Notes: generated by a model not told the origin, from the letters alone. A DNA stretch of 42,682 nucleotides from CAYFHQ01 sp964342805 (GCA_964342805.1 CAYFHQ010000023.1:1-42682); one strand, 5' to 3'. Shown: positions 15,079 through 24,298, counted from the first letter of the stretch. A program made the numbers and translations.

Positions 15079-15111
15079 GTTTTCACCAACTCTTTTCTAA
15101 CACTTGTTTCC

Positions 15112-15966
15112 TTAGTCTCTTTCCGGGTTCAACTCCGGTAGGTCTTCTTCTTCCTCATTGAAGATTTGATACCTTGGGAGGAGCTTTTTAATGTCACTGA
15201 GCAGCTCCTGGAGGTCTTCAATATCGGAGTTCTCCCAAATCTGGTTAAAGCGCTCCTGGTAGACCAGGGCCTCTTCTTCCATATCTAAAATATGCAGCTG
15301 CTGAATGTTGTTGGTGATGTCAAAGACAATATTGGACTTCTCCTCGAACATCAGCTGGGCATTAATAACTTCTTTTTGGATTTCACACATTTCCTCATCC
15401 AGCTGTGACGCGGCGTCGGCTGCAGCCTTCAGTCGCTTGCGGACTTCCGCTGGCAGGTTGGCCTTGTACTTGTAGTTGAGGGAGTGTTCAATAGTCGCCC
15501 AGAAGTTCATGGCCAGGGTCCGGATCTGAATTTCTGCCAGGACCGCCTTTTCACCTAGGGCTGTCTGTACGGGATACTGGATAATCACATGGTAGGACTT
15601 ATAGCCACTCACCTTGGGATTGGAAATATAGTCCTTCTCATAGACGATCCGCAGGTCCTTGCCATCCCGCTGGCGAATGTGGTCCACCACCCGGTAAATG
15701 TCGTCCTTAAACTGACACATGACCCGAATGCCACAAACGTCCTCCATGAGTTCCTCAATCTTGTCCTCGGGAATGTTCCGCCGCTTGGACTTTTCCAGAA
15801 TACTGGAGATTTTCTTCACCCGTCCTGTTACGAATTCAATGGGGGAGTATTCATTGAGGTCCCGGTACTGTTGCCGGATGGACTTAAACTTAATTTTCAG
15901 TTCTTCAACGGCCTGTTCATAGGGTATGAGCATCCGCTTCCATTCTCTATTTTGCTTTTGATTCAT
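15112..15966 (-). CDS. relQ: Small alarmone synthetase, (p)ppGpp synthetase RelQ type
   Basis: Makes (p)ppGpp from ATP and GDP/GTP. It has the RelA_SpoT synthetase domain only, with no hydrolase or regulatory domain. Characteristic pieces are SPIEFVTGRVK, DVCGIRVMC, the GYKSYHV loop and AEIQIRTLAMNFWATIEH. Of 284 residues, the C-terminal part is a helical extension, acidic at the end, longer than in the shortest SAS proteins. The start ATG at 15966 has GGAGGGGG upstream and overlaps the stop of the preceding HAD gene by 4 bp (ATGA), so the two are translationally coupled. No hydrolase is in the window. Confidence 0.93.
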   Translation of the reverse strand: MNQKQNREWKRMLIPYEQAVEELKIKFKSIRQQYRDLNEYSPIEFVTGRVKKISSILEKSKRRNIPEDKIEELMEDVCGIRVMCQFKDDIYRVVDHIRQRDGKDLRIVYEKDYISNPKVSGYKSYHVIIQYPVQTALGEKAVLAEIQIRTLAMNFWATIEHSLNYKYKANLPAEVRKRLKAAADAASQLDEEMCEIQKEVINAQLMFEEKSNIVFDITNNIQQLHILDMEEEALVYQERFNQIWENSDIEDLQELLSDIKKLLPRYQIFNEEEEDLPELNPERD

Positions 15967-16664
15967 GAATCCCCCTCCTGCTTGTTGCTGGTCCATTCTA
16001 TTGCTTTATAAAAGGCCTGTACGTCTGCCAGAGACCCCAGGAGTATGTCCGGTTCATTTGCCAAGAGTGTTTCCTTCGAACTATACCCCGTCAGCAGGGC
16101 CACGGTGCGTACAAGGTTTTTCTTGCCTGATTGAATATCATGGGGGGTGTCCCCAATCACATAAATATCCTCTGGTGCAAAGGGTGTTTGCCTATCGGCA
16201 TTGGCCCGGGCGATCACGTCGGCAACCAGGGCCTCCCGCCGGGTAAAGTCACTCCCGTAGCCCCCTAGGCTGAAATAGTGGTCTAGGCCAGTAAATTCTA
16301 GTTTCATGGCAGCACCAATGGTACAGTTGCCTGTGGCCACCGTATTGAGGATACGCCCGCTACGGGTGGTTTCCTCCAGGATTTGCTCCACACCCACGTG
16401 GACGGTTGGCCGGTGGATATCCAGCTGACCAGCCAGGGCCCGGCCATAATGGGCATAGAAACTGGGAATGTCTTCTTTGGGCAGGCCATGATGGGCAAAT
16501 GCCCGCCCGACAATCAGGGCGTCAAGGCCCCCTGCCATGTCTATATTGTCAAATCCACTGGGGATACCGAACCGTTCTTCAAAGGCTGCGTTGAGGGCCT
16601 TCCTGCCCACGCCCTTGCAGCGAATGAGGGTTCCGTCGATATCCCATATCAATAGTTTTTCCAT
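15963..16664 (-). CDS. HAD-superfamily hydrolase
   Basis: A 233-residue HAD phosphatase. Motif I is DIDGT at about residues 7-11. A helical cap follows, with motif II TGN, a basic residue in SDFTRREAL, and motif IV VIGDTPHDI. I chose ATG at 16664, preceded by GGAGG; ATG at 16676 overlaps that site. It is the first gene before relQ, with a 4-bp overlap. The substrate is unknown; the coupling to an alarmone synthetase is suggestive but proves nothing. Confidence 0.9.
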   Translation of the reverse strand: MEKLLIWDIDGTLIRCKGVGRKALNAAFEERFGIPSGFDNIDMAGGLDALIVGRAFAHHGLPKEDIPSFYAHYGRALAGQLDIHRPTVHVGVEQILEETTRSGRILNTVATGNCTIGAAMKLEFTGLDHYFSLGGYGSDFTRREALVADVIARANADRQTPFAPEDIYVIGDTPHDIQSGKKNLVRTVALLTGYSSKETLLANEPDILLGSLADVQAFYKAIEWTSNKQEGDS

Positions 16665-16694
16665 CCCTGCCTCCATAAAAGTTGTCCACCCTAT

Positions 16695-16700
16695 ATTATA
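16695..16700 (-). promoter_or_regulatory. -10 element of the HAD-relQ operon
   Basis: A perfect TATAAT on the minus strand about 30 bases before the HAD gene start; the -35 is weak (TCTGAC-like at 15-17 bp). Confidence 0.55.
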
Positions 16701-16730
16701 CTATACAATTGGTCAGTCAGACACAGAAAT

Positions 16731-16762
16731 GGCATCTTGTCTGACTTGAAAGACAAGATGCC
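16731..16762 (-). terminator. Hairpin terminator after the radical SAM gene
   Basis: A perfect 12-bp stem GGCATCTTGTCT/AGACAAGATGCC with an 8-base loop, 9 bases beyond the stop codon. The following T-run is short (ATTTCT), so termination may be partial. Confidence 0.7.
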
Positions 16763-16771
16763 ACTGGTAAC

Positions 16772-17734
16772 TTATATTTTTGTTAGGGGGTCTGTGAAGT
16801 GACGCACAGCCACCCCATTGAGGTAGTCGCACTGGTCCCCTTGGACCGCGTCCAGGTCTTCAAGCCGCTTGTCAATGGCGTCACGGATTCGCCACCAAGA
16901 CATGTTCCAATTGCAAAAGAGGGTGTCCTTTTCAGGCGCTCGACCGGCTACCCTTTGGAAGACCACGTCGGGACCCACAAGGCGAATAAAGCGAACCACC
17001 CTTTCCACATAGTCCTCAGGACTGATCATTTCAATCTCTCCATTGGTATACATGTCCCCCAGTTGGGTGTTCTTTAAGATATAGAGGGAGTGGAGCTTGA
17101 CATGACCCACACCCATGGCTGTTATGAGCCTTGCAGCTTCATCGGTGTCCAGGTCTGTGTCCCATGGTAGGTTCAAAATGAGGTGGGTGCAAATATCAAA
17201 GCCCCTGGCCTTGACCCGGTTGACCGCATCGATCCACTGGGCCAACCCATGGCCCCTGTTTATGGCCTTGAGGGTATGGGGATTGATGGTTTGGAGGCCA
17301 AGTTCAATGGAGACGTCCCAATTGTTCCGCCGGGCCGCATCTTCTAAAATATCCAAGTAGAGGTCATGAATACAATCAGGTCTTGTGGACACACTGATTC
17401 CCACTACATCTTCCCGGTCGACTTCGTTAATCCAAGTTTCAAACTGGTCAGGGTGCATATAGGTGTTGGTGAAGTTTTGGAAGTAGGCAATAAATTTCTT
17501 GCTCTTAATCCGCTGGGACATCCGTTCGATATTGCTGTCCAGTTGGTCCTTCACCGTTAGGGTGTTACAGGGTGCCTCGAAGCCGGCCCCAACATCACCG
17601 CAAAAAATACAGCCGCCTGTGGCCGCTACCCCGTCTCGATTTGGGCAGGTTACGGGCAAGTTGATTGGGATCTTGTAAACCCGCTCGCCGTACTTGTTTT
17701 TCAGGTATTGGGTGTAGTTGTTGTATCGTGACAT
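16772..17734 (-). CDS. Radical SAM protein, YhcC/TIGR01212 family
   Basis: An iron-sulfur radical SAM protein of 320 residues from ATG at 17734, which is preceded by GGAG. The family-specific cluster region is CPNRDG followed by GGCIFC (cysteines near residues 30-46). The barrel carries GISVSTRPDC and SIELGLQT motifs. The YhcC group is widespread but its reaction is still undefined; it is related to the ELP3/MiaB-type fold. It is a single-gene unit with a hairpin terminator downstream and the two-component operon upstream. Confidence 0.9.
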   Translation of the reverse strand: MSRYNNYTQYLKNKYGERVYKIPINLPVTCPNRDGVAATGGCIFCGDVGAGFEAPCNTLTVKDQLDSNIERMSQRIKSKKFIAYFQNFTNTYMHPDQFETWINEVDREDVVGISVSTRPDCIHDLYLDILEDAARRNNWDVSIELGLQTINPHTLKAINRGHGLAQWIDAVNRVKARGFDICTHLILNLPWDTDLDTDEAARLITAMGVGHVKLHSLYILKNTQLGDMYTNGEIEMISPEDYVERVVRFIRLVGPDVVFQRVAGRAPEKDTLFCNWNMSWWRIRDAIDKRLEDLDAVQGDQCDYLNGVAVRHFTDPLTKI

Positions 17735-17828
17735 GGGCACTCCTTTACTGGTCCTTTAAGCACATAGATCATACCACAAAGAGGAGGGTTGTTCTAGGGG
17801 GATGTACATGGAGGAAAGTGTAGCAAGT

Positions 17829-17860
17829 GAAAAAAGAGCAGACCGGGTCTGCTCTTTTCT
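17829..17860. terminator. Bidirectional intrinsic terminator
   Basis: A perfect 10-bp stem AGAGCAGACC/GGTCTGCTCT (17835-17855) with A-run and T-run flanks. It begins directly at the histidine kinase stop codon. Confidence 0.93.
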
Positions 17861-19386
17861 TATGCCTTATCCTTCTTTTGGTGGGCGGGTAGCTCAATAT
17901 GAAAGCGTACCAGCCCCTCCGGCTGTTCTAAACCAATGGTTCCATGGTGTTGATCGATAATCCGTTTCACAATGTATAGACCCAGGCCAAAACCGCCGTC
18001 GGCTGACTTTTTAAAGGGTTCAAAAATGGTGTCTGCGTGGTCCACAGAGGCACCGTCATTGTCAAAGTTGAGTATGATCTTGTCCCCTTGTTCTTTTAGG
18101 GTCACTTGGACACAGGAGTTGGCATAACGGACCTGGTTGTCCATGATATTTTCGATGACCACTTTTAGGAGTTCCATATTGCCATAGGCCTGGACCTTGT
18201 CCAGGTCCACTTGGACATTGAGGTCACCCCGGGCTGTCCGGTGGGGCAGGACCACAAATTCCACCAGGGAGGTCATGTCCACCATTTCCAGTTTGGAAGT
18301 GTCCTCTGCCAGGTAGTCAATCCGTTGGAGGTTAAGAAGTTCGTGGACCAGTCGCTCTAGGCGGTCCGACTCGTCCAGGGCCACTTGGACACTGGACTCC
18401 AGGTCTCCTTTAGGGTAGACCCCATTTTGGACTGCGTCCAGGTAGGATTTAATGACCATAATGGGGGTTTTGAGTTCATGGGAAATGGCATGCATTTTAA
18501 ACTGCTGTTCCTTCTCATGACGATCAATGGCCACCCTCATGGTTTCAATGGCTTCTGCCAGGAGGCCGATCTCCCCTTCTCCTTGGACAGCGATGGGGTC
18601 ACTGAACTTTCGCTCCTTCATTTGGGTCACGGAGGTTGTCAGGGCCTCCAAGGGTGAGATCATGCGACGGCTGATCCAAAAAAGGAGGCCAACAAGGAAC
18701 ACACCTGTGATCAATAGGCCTAGGCCCAGCTGCTTAAACATGTTTCGCTGGAGGTCTGACTCTAAGGGAATACCCTTTAGGCTGACGTGGATAATCTCCA
18801 CTTTGGGTGCTCCTTTTAACAATCGATTATTGGGCTTGACTCCCATTTGCATGAGGGTGTTATCAATTCGCATTTTCAGTGCCCGGTCCTGGTCTGGTGA
18901 CAGGTTGGGGGTTTGGTATTGAACAGGGCTACGGGTGATCACAGCATAGATGTCATAAACCCCAGCGTCTGTGATCCCAAAGGGATTTTCCCCTGGTTCC
19001 TGATCCTCTCCAAAGACAGGAACCGTCAACTGAAATTGGTGATTGGCCGTTCCTACCTCGGCCCCTTCCACATAGGGGGTCAGGGTGTCCACCAGGAGGT
19101 CAGGGACTCTAGGAGTACCAGGTCCCTTAAAGCGCCTCACTTGGCCGTCCTCTAAAAGAATGTAGTTGAGTTCGATGATGTTTCGAAGCTCGAACCGATT
19201 CTCCTGGTCCAGTTGGGCAATCCGCCCTTCTGGGGTCTTGTGGCCTGTGACCAGGGTATGGTAAATGTCGTCGGTATAGTATGCATTAAATTGTGTGATC
19301 ATGAGCCCGTAAGACAGGGCTGCAAAGAGGAGGACGATCAGGGACACGGCCCCTACCAGCCTCCAGCGGAGGGATTTACTCTTCAT
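17860..19386 (-). CDS. Sensor histidine kinase (CssS-like)
   Basis: A membrane sensor of 508 residues from ATG at 19386. A first membrane helix lies at about 10-30, then a large extracytoplasmic sensor region (about 32-215), a second helix (about 220-240) and a HAMP domain. The HisKA domain has its phospho-acceptor histidine in AISHELKTP, and the ATPase domain has an N box (IENIMDNQVRYA) and a GFGLGLYIV G2 box. The start overlaps the response regulator end by 11 bp. The partner regulator resembles CssR, so this may sense envelope or secretion stress. The sensor domain itself is not recognisable by eye. Confidence 0.93.
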   Translation of the reverse strand: MKSKSLRWRLVGAVSLIVLLFAALSYGLMITQFNAYYTDDIYHTLVTGHKTPEGRIAQLDQENRFELRNIIELNYILLEDGQVRRFKGPGTPRVPDLLVDTLTPYVEGAEVGTANHQFQLTVPVFGEDQEPGENPFGITDAGVYDIYAVITRSPVQYQTPNLSPDQDRALKMRIDNTLMQMGVKPNNRLLKGAPKVEIIHVSLKGIPLESDLQRNMFKQLGLGLLITGVFLVGLLFWISRRMISPLEALTTSVTQMKERKFSDPIAVQGEGEIGLLAEAIETMRVAIDRHEKEQQFKMHAISHELKTPIMVIKSYLDAVQNGVYPKGDLESSVQVALDESDRLERLVHELLNLQRIDYLAEDTSKLEMVDMTSLVEFVVLPHRTARGDLNVQVDLDKVQAYGNMELLKVVIENIMDNQVRYANSCVQVTLKEQGDKIILNFDNDGASVDHADTIFEPFKKSADGGFGLGLYIVKRIIDQHHGTIGLEQPEGLVRFHIELPAHQKKDKA

Positions 19387-20047
19387 CACCACACCACCTA
19401 TATCCAAAGCCGTAAATGGTCTCGATGTTGAGTCGAGGCATTTTTTTTCGTCCCCGCCGTACCAGATCGTCTACAACCCGGTCGGTTCCAAAATAGTCGT
19501 CTCCCCAGACCGTATTAATAATGGCGTCTCTGGACAGGGCCCGGTCCCGGTTGTTGCGGATGTACTGGAGGAGGTCAAACTCCTTTGAGGTAAGAACCAG
19601 TTCTCCCCCCTCGCCACTAACCTTTCGTTTGTCCATGTCCAGGGTATAACCGTCGATTTTGAGGCTTTCACCCTTGGCTTGGGGCTTACCATAGACCCGG
19701 TCGATCAAGCGCTTGCAGCGGATCACCAGTTCCATGGGGAGAAAGGGTTTGGCTATATAGTCATCGGACCCCATTTCCAGGCCAATCAGCCGGTCCAGGT
19801 CTGCGTCTCTTGCTGAAATAAAGACCACGGGAATGTCTGATCGCTCTTTGATGGCCCGGATGATATCAAAACCGTCAATATCCGGTAACATTATGTCCAG
19901 TACCCACAGGTCGGGCTCGTCCTTGACCTGGTCCAGGGCTGAAAGTCCATTCACAAAACCGGTCACTTCAAAGCCTTCTTTTTTCAGGTAAAAACTCAAT
20001 ATATCATTCAAATTCTGGTCGTCTTCAACCAAATAGATCCGTCTCAT
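19376..20047 (-). CDS. OmpR-family response regulator (CssR-like)
   Basis: A DNA-binding response regulator of 223 residues. The receiver domain (about 1-115) has the acidic VEDD pocket, phospho-acceptor Asp in LWVLDIMLPD, and the Lys of AKPF. The winged-helix domain (about 125-220) ends with TIYGFGYRW. The receiver sequence DIMLPDIDGF and FISARDADLDRLIGLEMGSDDYI closely resembles Bacillus CssR, the secretion-stress regulator. I chose ATG at 20047, preceded by GGAGG. No HtrA-like protease gene, the usual CssR target, is in the window. Confidence 0.94.
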   Translation of the reverse strand: MRRIYLVEDDQNLNDILSFYLKKEGFEVTGFVNGLSALDQVKDEPDLWVLDIMLPDIDGFDIIRAIKERSDIPVVFISARDADLDRLIGLEMGSDDYIAKPFLPMELVIRCKRLIDRVYGKPQAKGESLKIDGYTLDMDKRKVSGEGGELVLTSKEFDLLQYIRNNRDRALSRDAIINTVWGDDYFGTDRVVDDLVRRGRKKMPRLNIETIYGFGYRWCGDEE

Positions 20048-20115
20048 GGCACCCTCCATTCTATTACTTTAATACTACCATGAACTTAGTCGGCAATTAT
20101 GGGTCAATTGTGGGA

Positions 20116-20151
20116 AAAAATGAAAAGGCCCCTTTCCGTTGGGAAGGGGGC
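20116..20151 (-). terminator. Intrinsic terminator of the sirtuin gene
   Basis: Minus-strand stem CCCCTTCCC/GGAAAGGGG is followed by CCTTTTCATTTTTT, about 95 bases beyond the sirtuin stop. Confidence 0.85.
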
Positions 20152-20244
20152 GTTAAACGTTTGTTAATTGAGTTGAAACCAGTCTTATTCTGCTTGTAGA
20201 CGGTCTCTGCGAGTATCTTGTCGCGCTAAAGACACAGGGACAGC

Positions 20245-20952
20245 CTAGAGATATTGGTCTATGGCCTCTAAAATGTGGCCCGCTGATCCTTCAAAGACCA
20301 TGTGAAAGGGAATGGTGGTCTGGAGATTTTCCATATTGATATAGACGGTTTTGCCGCTGGACATGGTCGGTAGGTCTGCCACGGGATAAACCGTTAGGCT
20401 GGTCCCAATGACGATAACCAGTTCTGCCCCCATTATTTCCTTCATGGTCAGCTGCCATGTGTCCTGGGGTAAACGTTCTCCAAAGAGGACCACACCTGGG
20501 CGCAGGTGGCCACTGCAATGGCTACAGACCTGGTGGCCAAGGAACATGTCCACTGTCATATGGCGTCCACACCGGACACAACGAATTTCGTCCAAGCGAC
20601 CATGGAGTTCAAACACCCGCCTGCTCCCCGCTTTTTGATGATAACCATCCACCGTTTGGGTTGCTATTCCATGGATCAGGCCCTTCTGTTCCCAGTGGGC
20701 CAATATGGCATGTCCCTTGTGGGGTTCATGCTTGCGTAGCTCCTCTATTCGCATGGAATAGAACTGGTGAAAGAGGGGGTAGTTGGATTTCATATTCTGA
20801 ATGGAAGCCAACTCCTTGGGGTTATAATTTTGCCACCATCCTTCAGACGACCGAAAATCGCGCAGACCACTTTCCGTACTCATACCTGCTCCTGTGAGTA
20901 CGATAGTGTGTTTGGATTCTTTTATCCATCTGGCAAGTTCTCGATAATCTGA
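20245..20952 (-). CDS. NAD-dependent protein deacylase, sirtuin family
   Basis: Removes acyl groups from lysines using NAD. It has 235 residues from ATG at 20952, which has GGAGG upstream. Visible motifs are GAGMSTESGLRDFRS (NAD binding), TQTVDGYHQKAGS, the catalytic histidine in FELHG, a zinc site with two CxxC pairs (CVRC and CSHC), and GTSLTVYPVADLP. The usual TQNID motif reads TQTVD here, with Thr in place of the NAD-pocket Asn. The gene is flanked by its own terminator and stands as a single unit. Confidence 0.92.
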   Translation of the reverse strand, partial: SDYRELARWIKESKHTIVLTGAGMSTESGLRDFRSSEGWWQNYNPKELASIQNMKSNYPLFHQFYSMRIEELRKHEPHKGHAILAHWEQKGLIHGIATQTVDGYHQKAGSRRVFELHGRLDEIRCVRCGRHMTVDMFLGHQVCSHCSGHLRPGVVLFGERLPQDTWQLTMKEIMGAELVIVIGTSLTVYPVADLPTMSSGKTVYINMENLQTTIPFHMVFEGSAGHILEAIDQYL

Positions 20953-21080
20953 CATGACAGCCTCCATCTCCCTAAACATTACCACATTTCAAACAAATTT
21001 CATAGGTTGAAATTACTGGGTTCCAGGAAAGTTGGATGGACAAGACCCTTCTTCGAAAACCTGATTGATACTCATTTTTG

Positions 21081-22241
21081 TCACTTGTGGCTTTGTCTTA
21101 ATAATCCGCTGCTGAACGCCGTCAAGGGGATGGCTGACACGATCCCGATACTGCCTGCGAAGGCCCTAACCAACTCTGTCGCAATAATGTCCATGTTCAT
21201 GATTTCCACCAGGGACAGGTTAAAGGCAAGGAAGAGCAACATCATTTGAAGGGCGCCACCGGTGTAAGCTAGGATCAGGGTGTTGGACATGGACCCCATG
21301 ACGTCCCGACCCACATTCATACCGGACTTGATCAAGTCTTTGGTGGTGATCTTAGGATGGACACTTTCCACCTCATACATGGCAGAGGCCACCGATAGGG
21401 TGACATCCATGATGGCACCCAGGGCACCGATCAAGATCCCAGCAAACAAGATCCCCTTAAAATCCAAGTTGATGGACTGGGGCAGGTAAGCCAGGAGCTG
21501 GGCGTCTTCACTGGACAAGCCCGTAAGGCTGGACATGGACCCGATGATATAGGCAAATATCCCACCAATGAGAAGGCCACCCACTGTGCCAATCAGGGCA
21601 CTATAGGTCTTGCGGTTGGCCCCACTAATGAGCAAGAAGGTGATCACCGTTGAAACGATGGACACCAACAAGGACACCCATATGGGGGAATGTCCCCTGA
21701 GGATCAGAGGTAAGAGGACAAAATAAATTAGTAGGCCTGTGACCACCAGGGAAATGGTGGATTGAAGGCCCTTGCGTCCGCCAACTAGAAGCAGGAGGAC
21801 AATAAAGGCTCCTATCATAAAATAAATAGGGGTGTCTCGTCCTTTTTCGTACACTTGAATATTGGCCACCTGGCCTTGGTCATCTTCAGTAACCCGGAGG
21901 AGGGCAACGTCGCCCTTCTCGAAAATAAGTTTATATGGGTTCACCATCTCCACGGTATTGCGGACATGGAAGGTTTCTCCTTTATGGGCTCCAGACCGGA
22001 GCTGGACATACAACTGCTGGTATCTGGTGTCCAAGAATGTGGGCATGTCCGGTTTCTCTACGTCTAAGTCGTCATAGGTGATCTCAAGGACGTCTGCCTT
22101 GATTACCTTGTAGCTGGGCTTTTGAGTTAAGTCGTCATAATACGCCTCTCGCTGTTCTGCGTCGTCGGCAAGGGCCCACCCACCAGTGAACATTGCCCCC
22201 ATACAGACCAGGATCAAGAGGCTGGCTATCCATTTTTTCAT
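21081..22241 (-). CDS. YibE/F family membrane protein
   Basis: A 386-residue integral membrane protein. A signal peptide (about 1-25) leads to an extracytoplasmic domain (about 26-135), then about seven to eight hydrophobic helices containing the glycine-rich GGLLIGGIFAYIIGS and GALGAIMDVTLSVASAM segments typical of YibE/F. The family is widespread in Firmicutes; a transport role is assumed but no substrate is established. The start ATG at 22241 has GGAGTAGG upstream. Confidence 0.92.
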   Translation of the reverse strand: MKKWIASLLILVCMGAMFTGGWALADDAEQREAYYDDLTQKPSYKVIKADVLEITYDDLDVEKPDMPTFLDTRYQQLYVQLRSGAHKGETFHVRNTVEMVNPYKLIFEKGDVALLRVTEDDQGQVANIQVYEKGRDTPIYFMIGAFIVLLLLVGGRKGLQSTISLVVTGLLIYFVLLPLILRGHSPIWVSLLVSIVSTVITFLLISGANRKTYSALIGTVGGLLIGGIFAYIIGSMSSLTGLSSEDAQLLAYLPQSINLDFKGILFAGILIGALGAIMDVTLSVASAMYEVESVHPKITTKDLIKSGMNVGRDVMGSMSNTLILAYTGGALQMMLLFLAFNLSLVEIMNMDIIATELVRAFAGSIGIVSAIPLTAFSSGLLRQSHK

Positions 22242-22267
22242 TACCTACTCCATTTTCGTCTGCCATC

Positions 22268-22310
22268 GAATAAAAACACCGAATCAATATCAAAGATATT
22301 AATTCGGTGT
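22268..22310 (-). terminator. Intrinsic terminator of the first nucleotidase gene
   Basis: Near-perfect inverted repeat from 22276 to 22310 (ACACCGAAT...AATTCGGTGT arms plus inner AATATC/GATATT), followed on the minus strand by TTTTTATT. It lies 26 bases beyond the stop. Confidence 0.92.
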
Positions 22311-22335
22311 CCATCAGCCTTCTAGTTTGTTCGTC

Positions 22336-24087
22336 TTACTGTGCAGGAACCGTTAGTTTTGCACCTTCAAAGATCAGGTGTGGATTCTTGATATCGTTCA
22401 TTTCTGCAAGTTTTTCGAATGTTGTGTTGTACTTTTCAGCGATCTTCCAAAGCATGTCACCCGCCTGGATTACATATGTAGCAGAAGGCTTTTGGCCAAC
22501 TTCCATAGATGTAACCGGTGCTGGGAATACAGTACCTGCTTTTTCAATTGCAGAAACAAACACGTCACGGATTGGAACATACGTTTCAACTACATTCTTA
22601 GCACCGGAGAAGTCATACTTGTCACCGCCAAAGAACATGAAGTCATTGGCAACAGCACTGTAGTACTTGTCGTCTTCAATCGGTGTACCGTCTGCCAGCG
22701 TAACGCTGATAACACGGTTTTCAAACTCTGCGTTTGGATCATACTTAACCTTTAGGCCGTAGAAGGAACCGTCACGGATATCTGGGTTCAGAATACCATG
22801 GTCAACAGCCTTCTTCACGTCAGCGCCAGACAGGTCAAACTTCACCATAAGGTTATCAAATGGCATGATTTCGTACATGTCACCCATTGTGATGTCACCC
22901 TTGTACATGGAACGACGTAGGCCGCCGCCATTTTGGAAGCCGATCTGTACGTCAGCCTTCTCAGCCATAACTCGTGTAGCCCACTGGCCAAGAGCTGTTA
23001 CGTTTTCGCCACCGTGTGTGAACTCTTCACCTGCAACACCGATCTTCTTTTCAAGAACAGGCGCAAGTTCCGTTTCAAATGTAGTTAGCTTTTCAGTCAT
23101 TACTGGATCAGCAATGATGTCGTTCTTTGTTTTGTACACATTTTCCACAGCTACGTCAATTGTAGTTACCTTGCCATTGTCGTCAAGGTTGATGGAAAGT
23201 TTACCAATAGAACGGCCGTACTTGTACGCCTGAACCACTGGAACACCATTTACAAGACCAGCAACTGTCTTGTGGGAGTGTGCAGAAACAACTGCGCTAA
23301 TGCCTTCAACTTCTTCAGCAATCTTAGCAGCTGTACCTGTGATTTCCTTCGACTCGTAGTCTTGCTTGGAGTCAAGGTGTGTCAGGGCGATGATTACGTC
23401 TGGTGTACCTTCAGAAGCCTTACCAGCCTTGAGGTATTCAACCCAAGTCTTTGCTGCTTCTACAGAGTCCTTGAACTCTACATTTTCAACATTTTCCTTG
23501 GCTGTAAGTGTTGCAGTGTCAGGGTGTGCAAGACCCATAAATGCGATCTTTACACCCGCTTGCTCAACAAACAGGTATGGTTTTGCCCATTCGACAGGTT
23601 CCTGTGTCTTCTTATCGTAAATGTTAGAAGCTAGGTATGTAAAATCACCATCTTTTGCCCACTTTTCGATAAGCTCAACACCCCAGTCAAACTCGTGGTT
23701 GCCCACTGCTGAAGCAGTCAAACCCATAGCCTTGAACATTTCTGATACAGGTGCACCGTGCGTTAGGTTAGACATTGCTGTACCCTGGTAGTTATCACCA
23801 CCGGATACCACAAGTGTATTCGGGTTCACAGTCTTTGCTGCGTTTACATAACCAACCATCTTGGCCATACCAATGTTCTTGCCCCAGTCACGTACGTCTT
23901 CAGCAACGTTACCATGGAAGTCATTGAACGTAAGGATATCAATGCGGTTTTCCACTGTTTCCACTGCTGCTGGTGCTGCTACCGTCTTCACTTCCGCTGT
24001 TTTTTCCTCTGCAAATGTCATTGGAATAGACAAAACAGAAGTCATAACCAGCACAAGAATGAGTGCTAAACTCAGTCTTCTCTTCAT
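22336..24087 (-). CDS. Secreted 5'-nucleotidase/phosphoesterase with C-terminal LysM
   Basis: An exported enzyme of the UshA/YfkN family that hydrolyses nucleotides or related phosphoesters outside the cell. A signal peptide (about 1-26) is followed by the metallophosphatase domain with FNDFHG, GGDNYQG, GNHEFDWG and AHSH metal motifs. A 5'-nucleotidase C-terminal domain (about 330-520) binds substrate (GFQNGGGLR). One LysM repeat (about 537-583, YVIQAGDMLWKIAEKY) holds it on peptidoglycan. The start ATG at 24087 has GGGGGAG upstream. It lies directly before a paralogue of the same layout, each with its own terminator. Confidence 0.95.
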   Translation of the reverse strand: MKRRLSLALILVLVMTSVLSIPMTFAEEKTAEVKTVAAPAAVETVENRIDILTFNDFHGNVAEDVRDWGKNIGMAKMVGYVNAAKTVNPNTLVVSGGDNYQGTAMSNLTHGAPVSEMFKAMGLTASAVGNHEFDWGVELIEKWAKDGDFTYLASNIYDKKTQEPVEWAKPYLFVEQAGVKIAFMGLAHPDTATLTAKENVENVEFKDSVEAAKTWVEYLKAGKASEGTPDVIIALTHLDSKQDYESKEITGTAAKIAEEVEGISAVVSAHSHKTVAGLVNGVPVVQAYKYGRSIGKLSINLDDNGKVTTIDVAVENVYKTKNDIIADPVMTEKLTTFETELAPVLEKKIGVAGEEFTHGGENVTALGQWATRVMAEKADVQIGFQNGGGLRRSMYKGDITMGDMYEIMPFDNLMVKFDLSGADVKKAVDHGILNPDIRDGSFYGLKVKYDPNAEFENRVISVTLADGTPIEDDKYYSAVANDFMFFGGDKYDFSGAKNVVETYVPIRDVFVSAIEKAGTVFPAPVTSMEVGQKPSATYVIQAGDMLWKIAEKYNTTFEKLAEMNDIKNPHLIFEGAKLTVPAQ

Positions 24088-24243
24088 TTACTTCTCCCCC
24101 TCGTTGGTTTCTGCTACAATTCAATTCTCAAAATAGAAGGCTGACTCCATTTTATATGAACTGATTATACAATTCAAACAACTTTGTGGATTTCTTATGA
24201 ATTTCGATCAACATGCACCAATTTGATCGGTTTAGCACATAAA

Positions 24244-24298
24244 TGAAAAAGGTTCTCTTTCCCTTATCTACTTTCGTAAATAAGAGATTGAGAACCTT
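24244..24298 (-). terminator. Intrinsic terminator of the second nucleotidase gene
   Basis: Arms AAGGTTCTC (24249-24257) and GAGAACCTT (24290-24298) with inner pairing; TTTTTCATTT follows on the minus strand. This shows that the two nucleotidase genes are transcribed separately. Confidence 0.88.
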
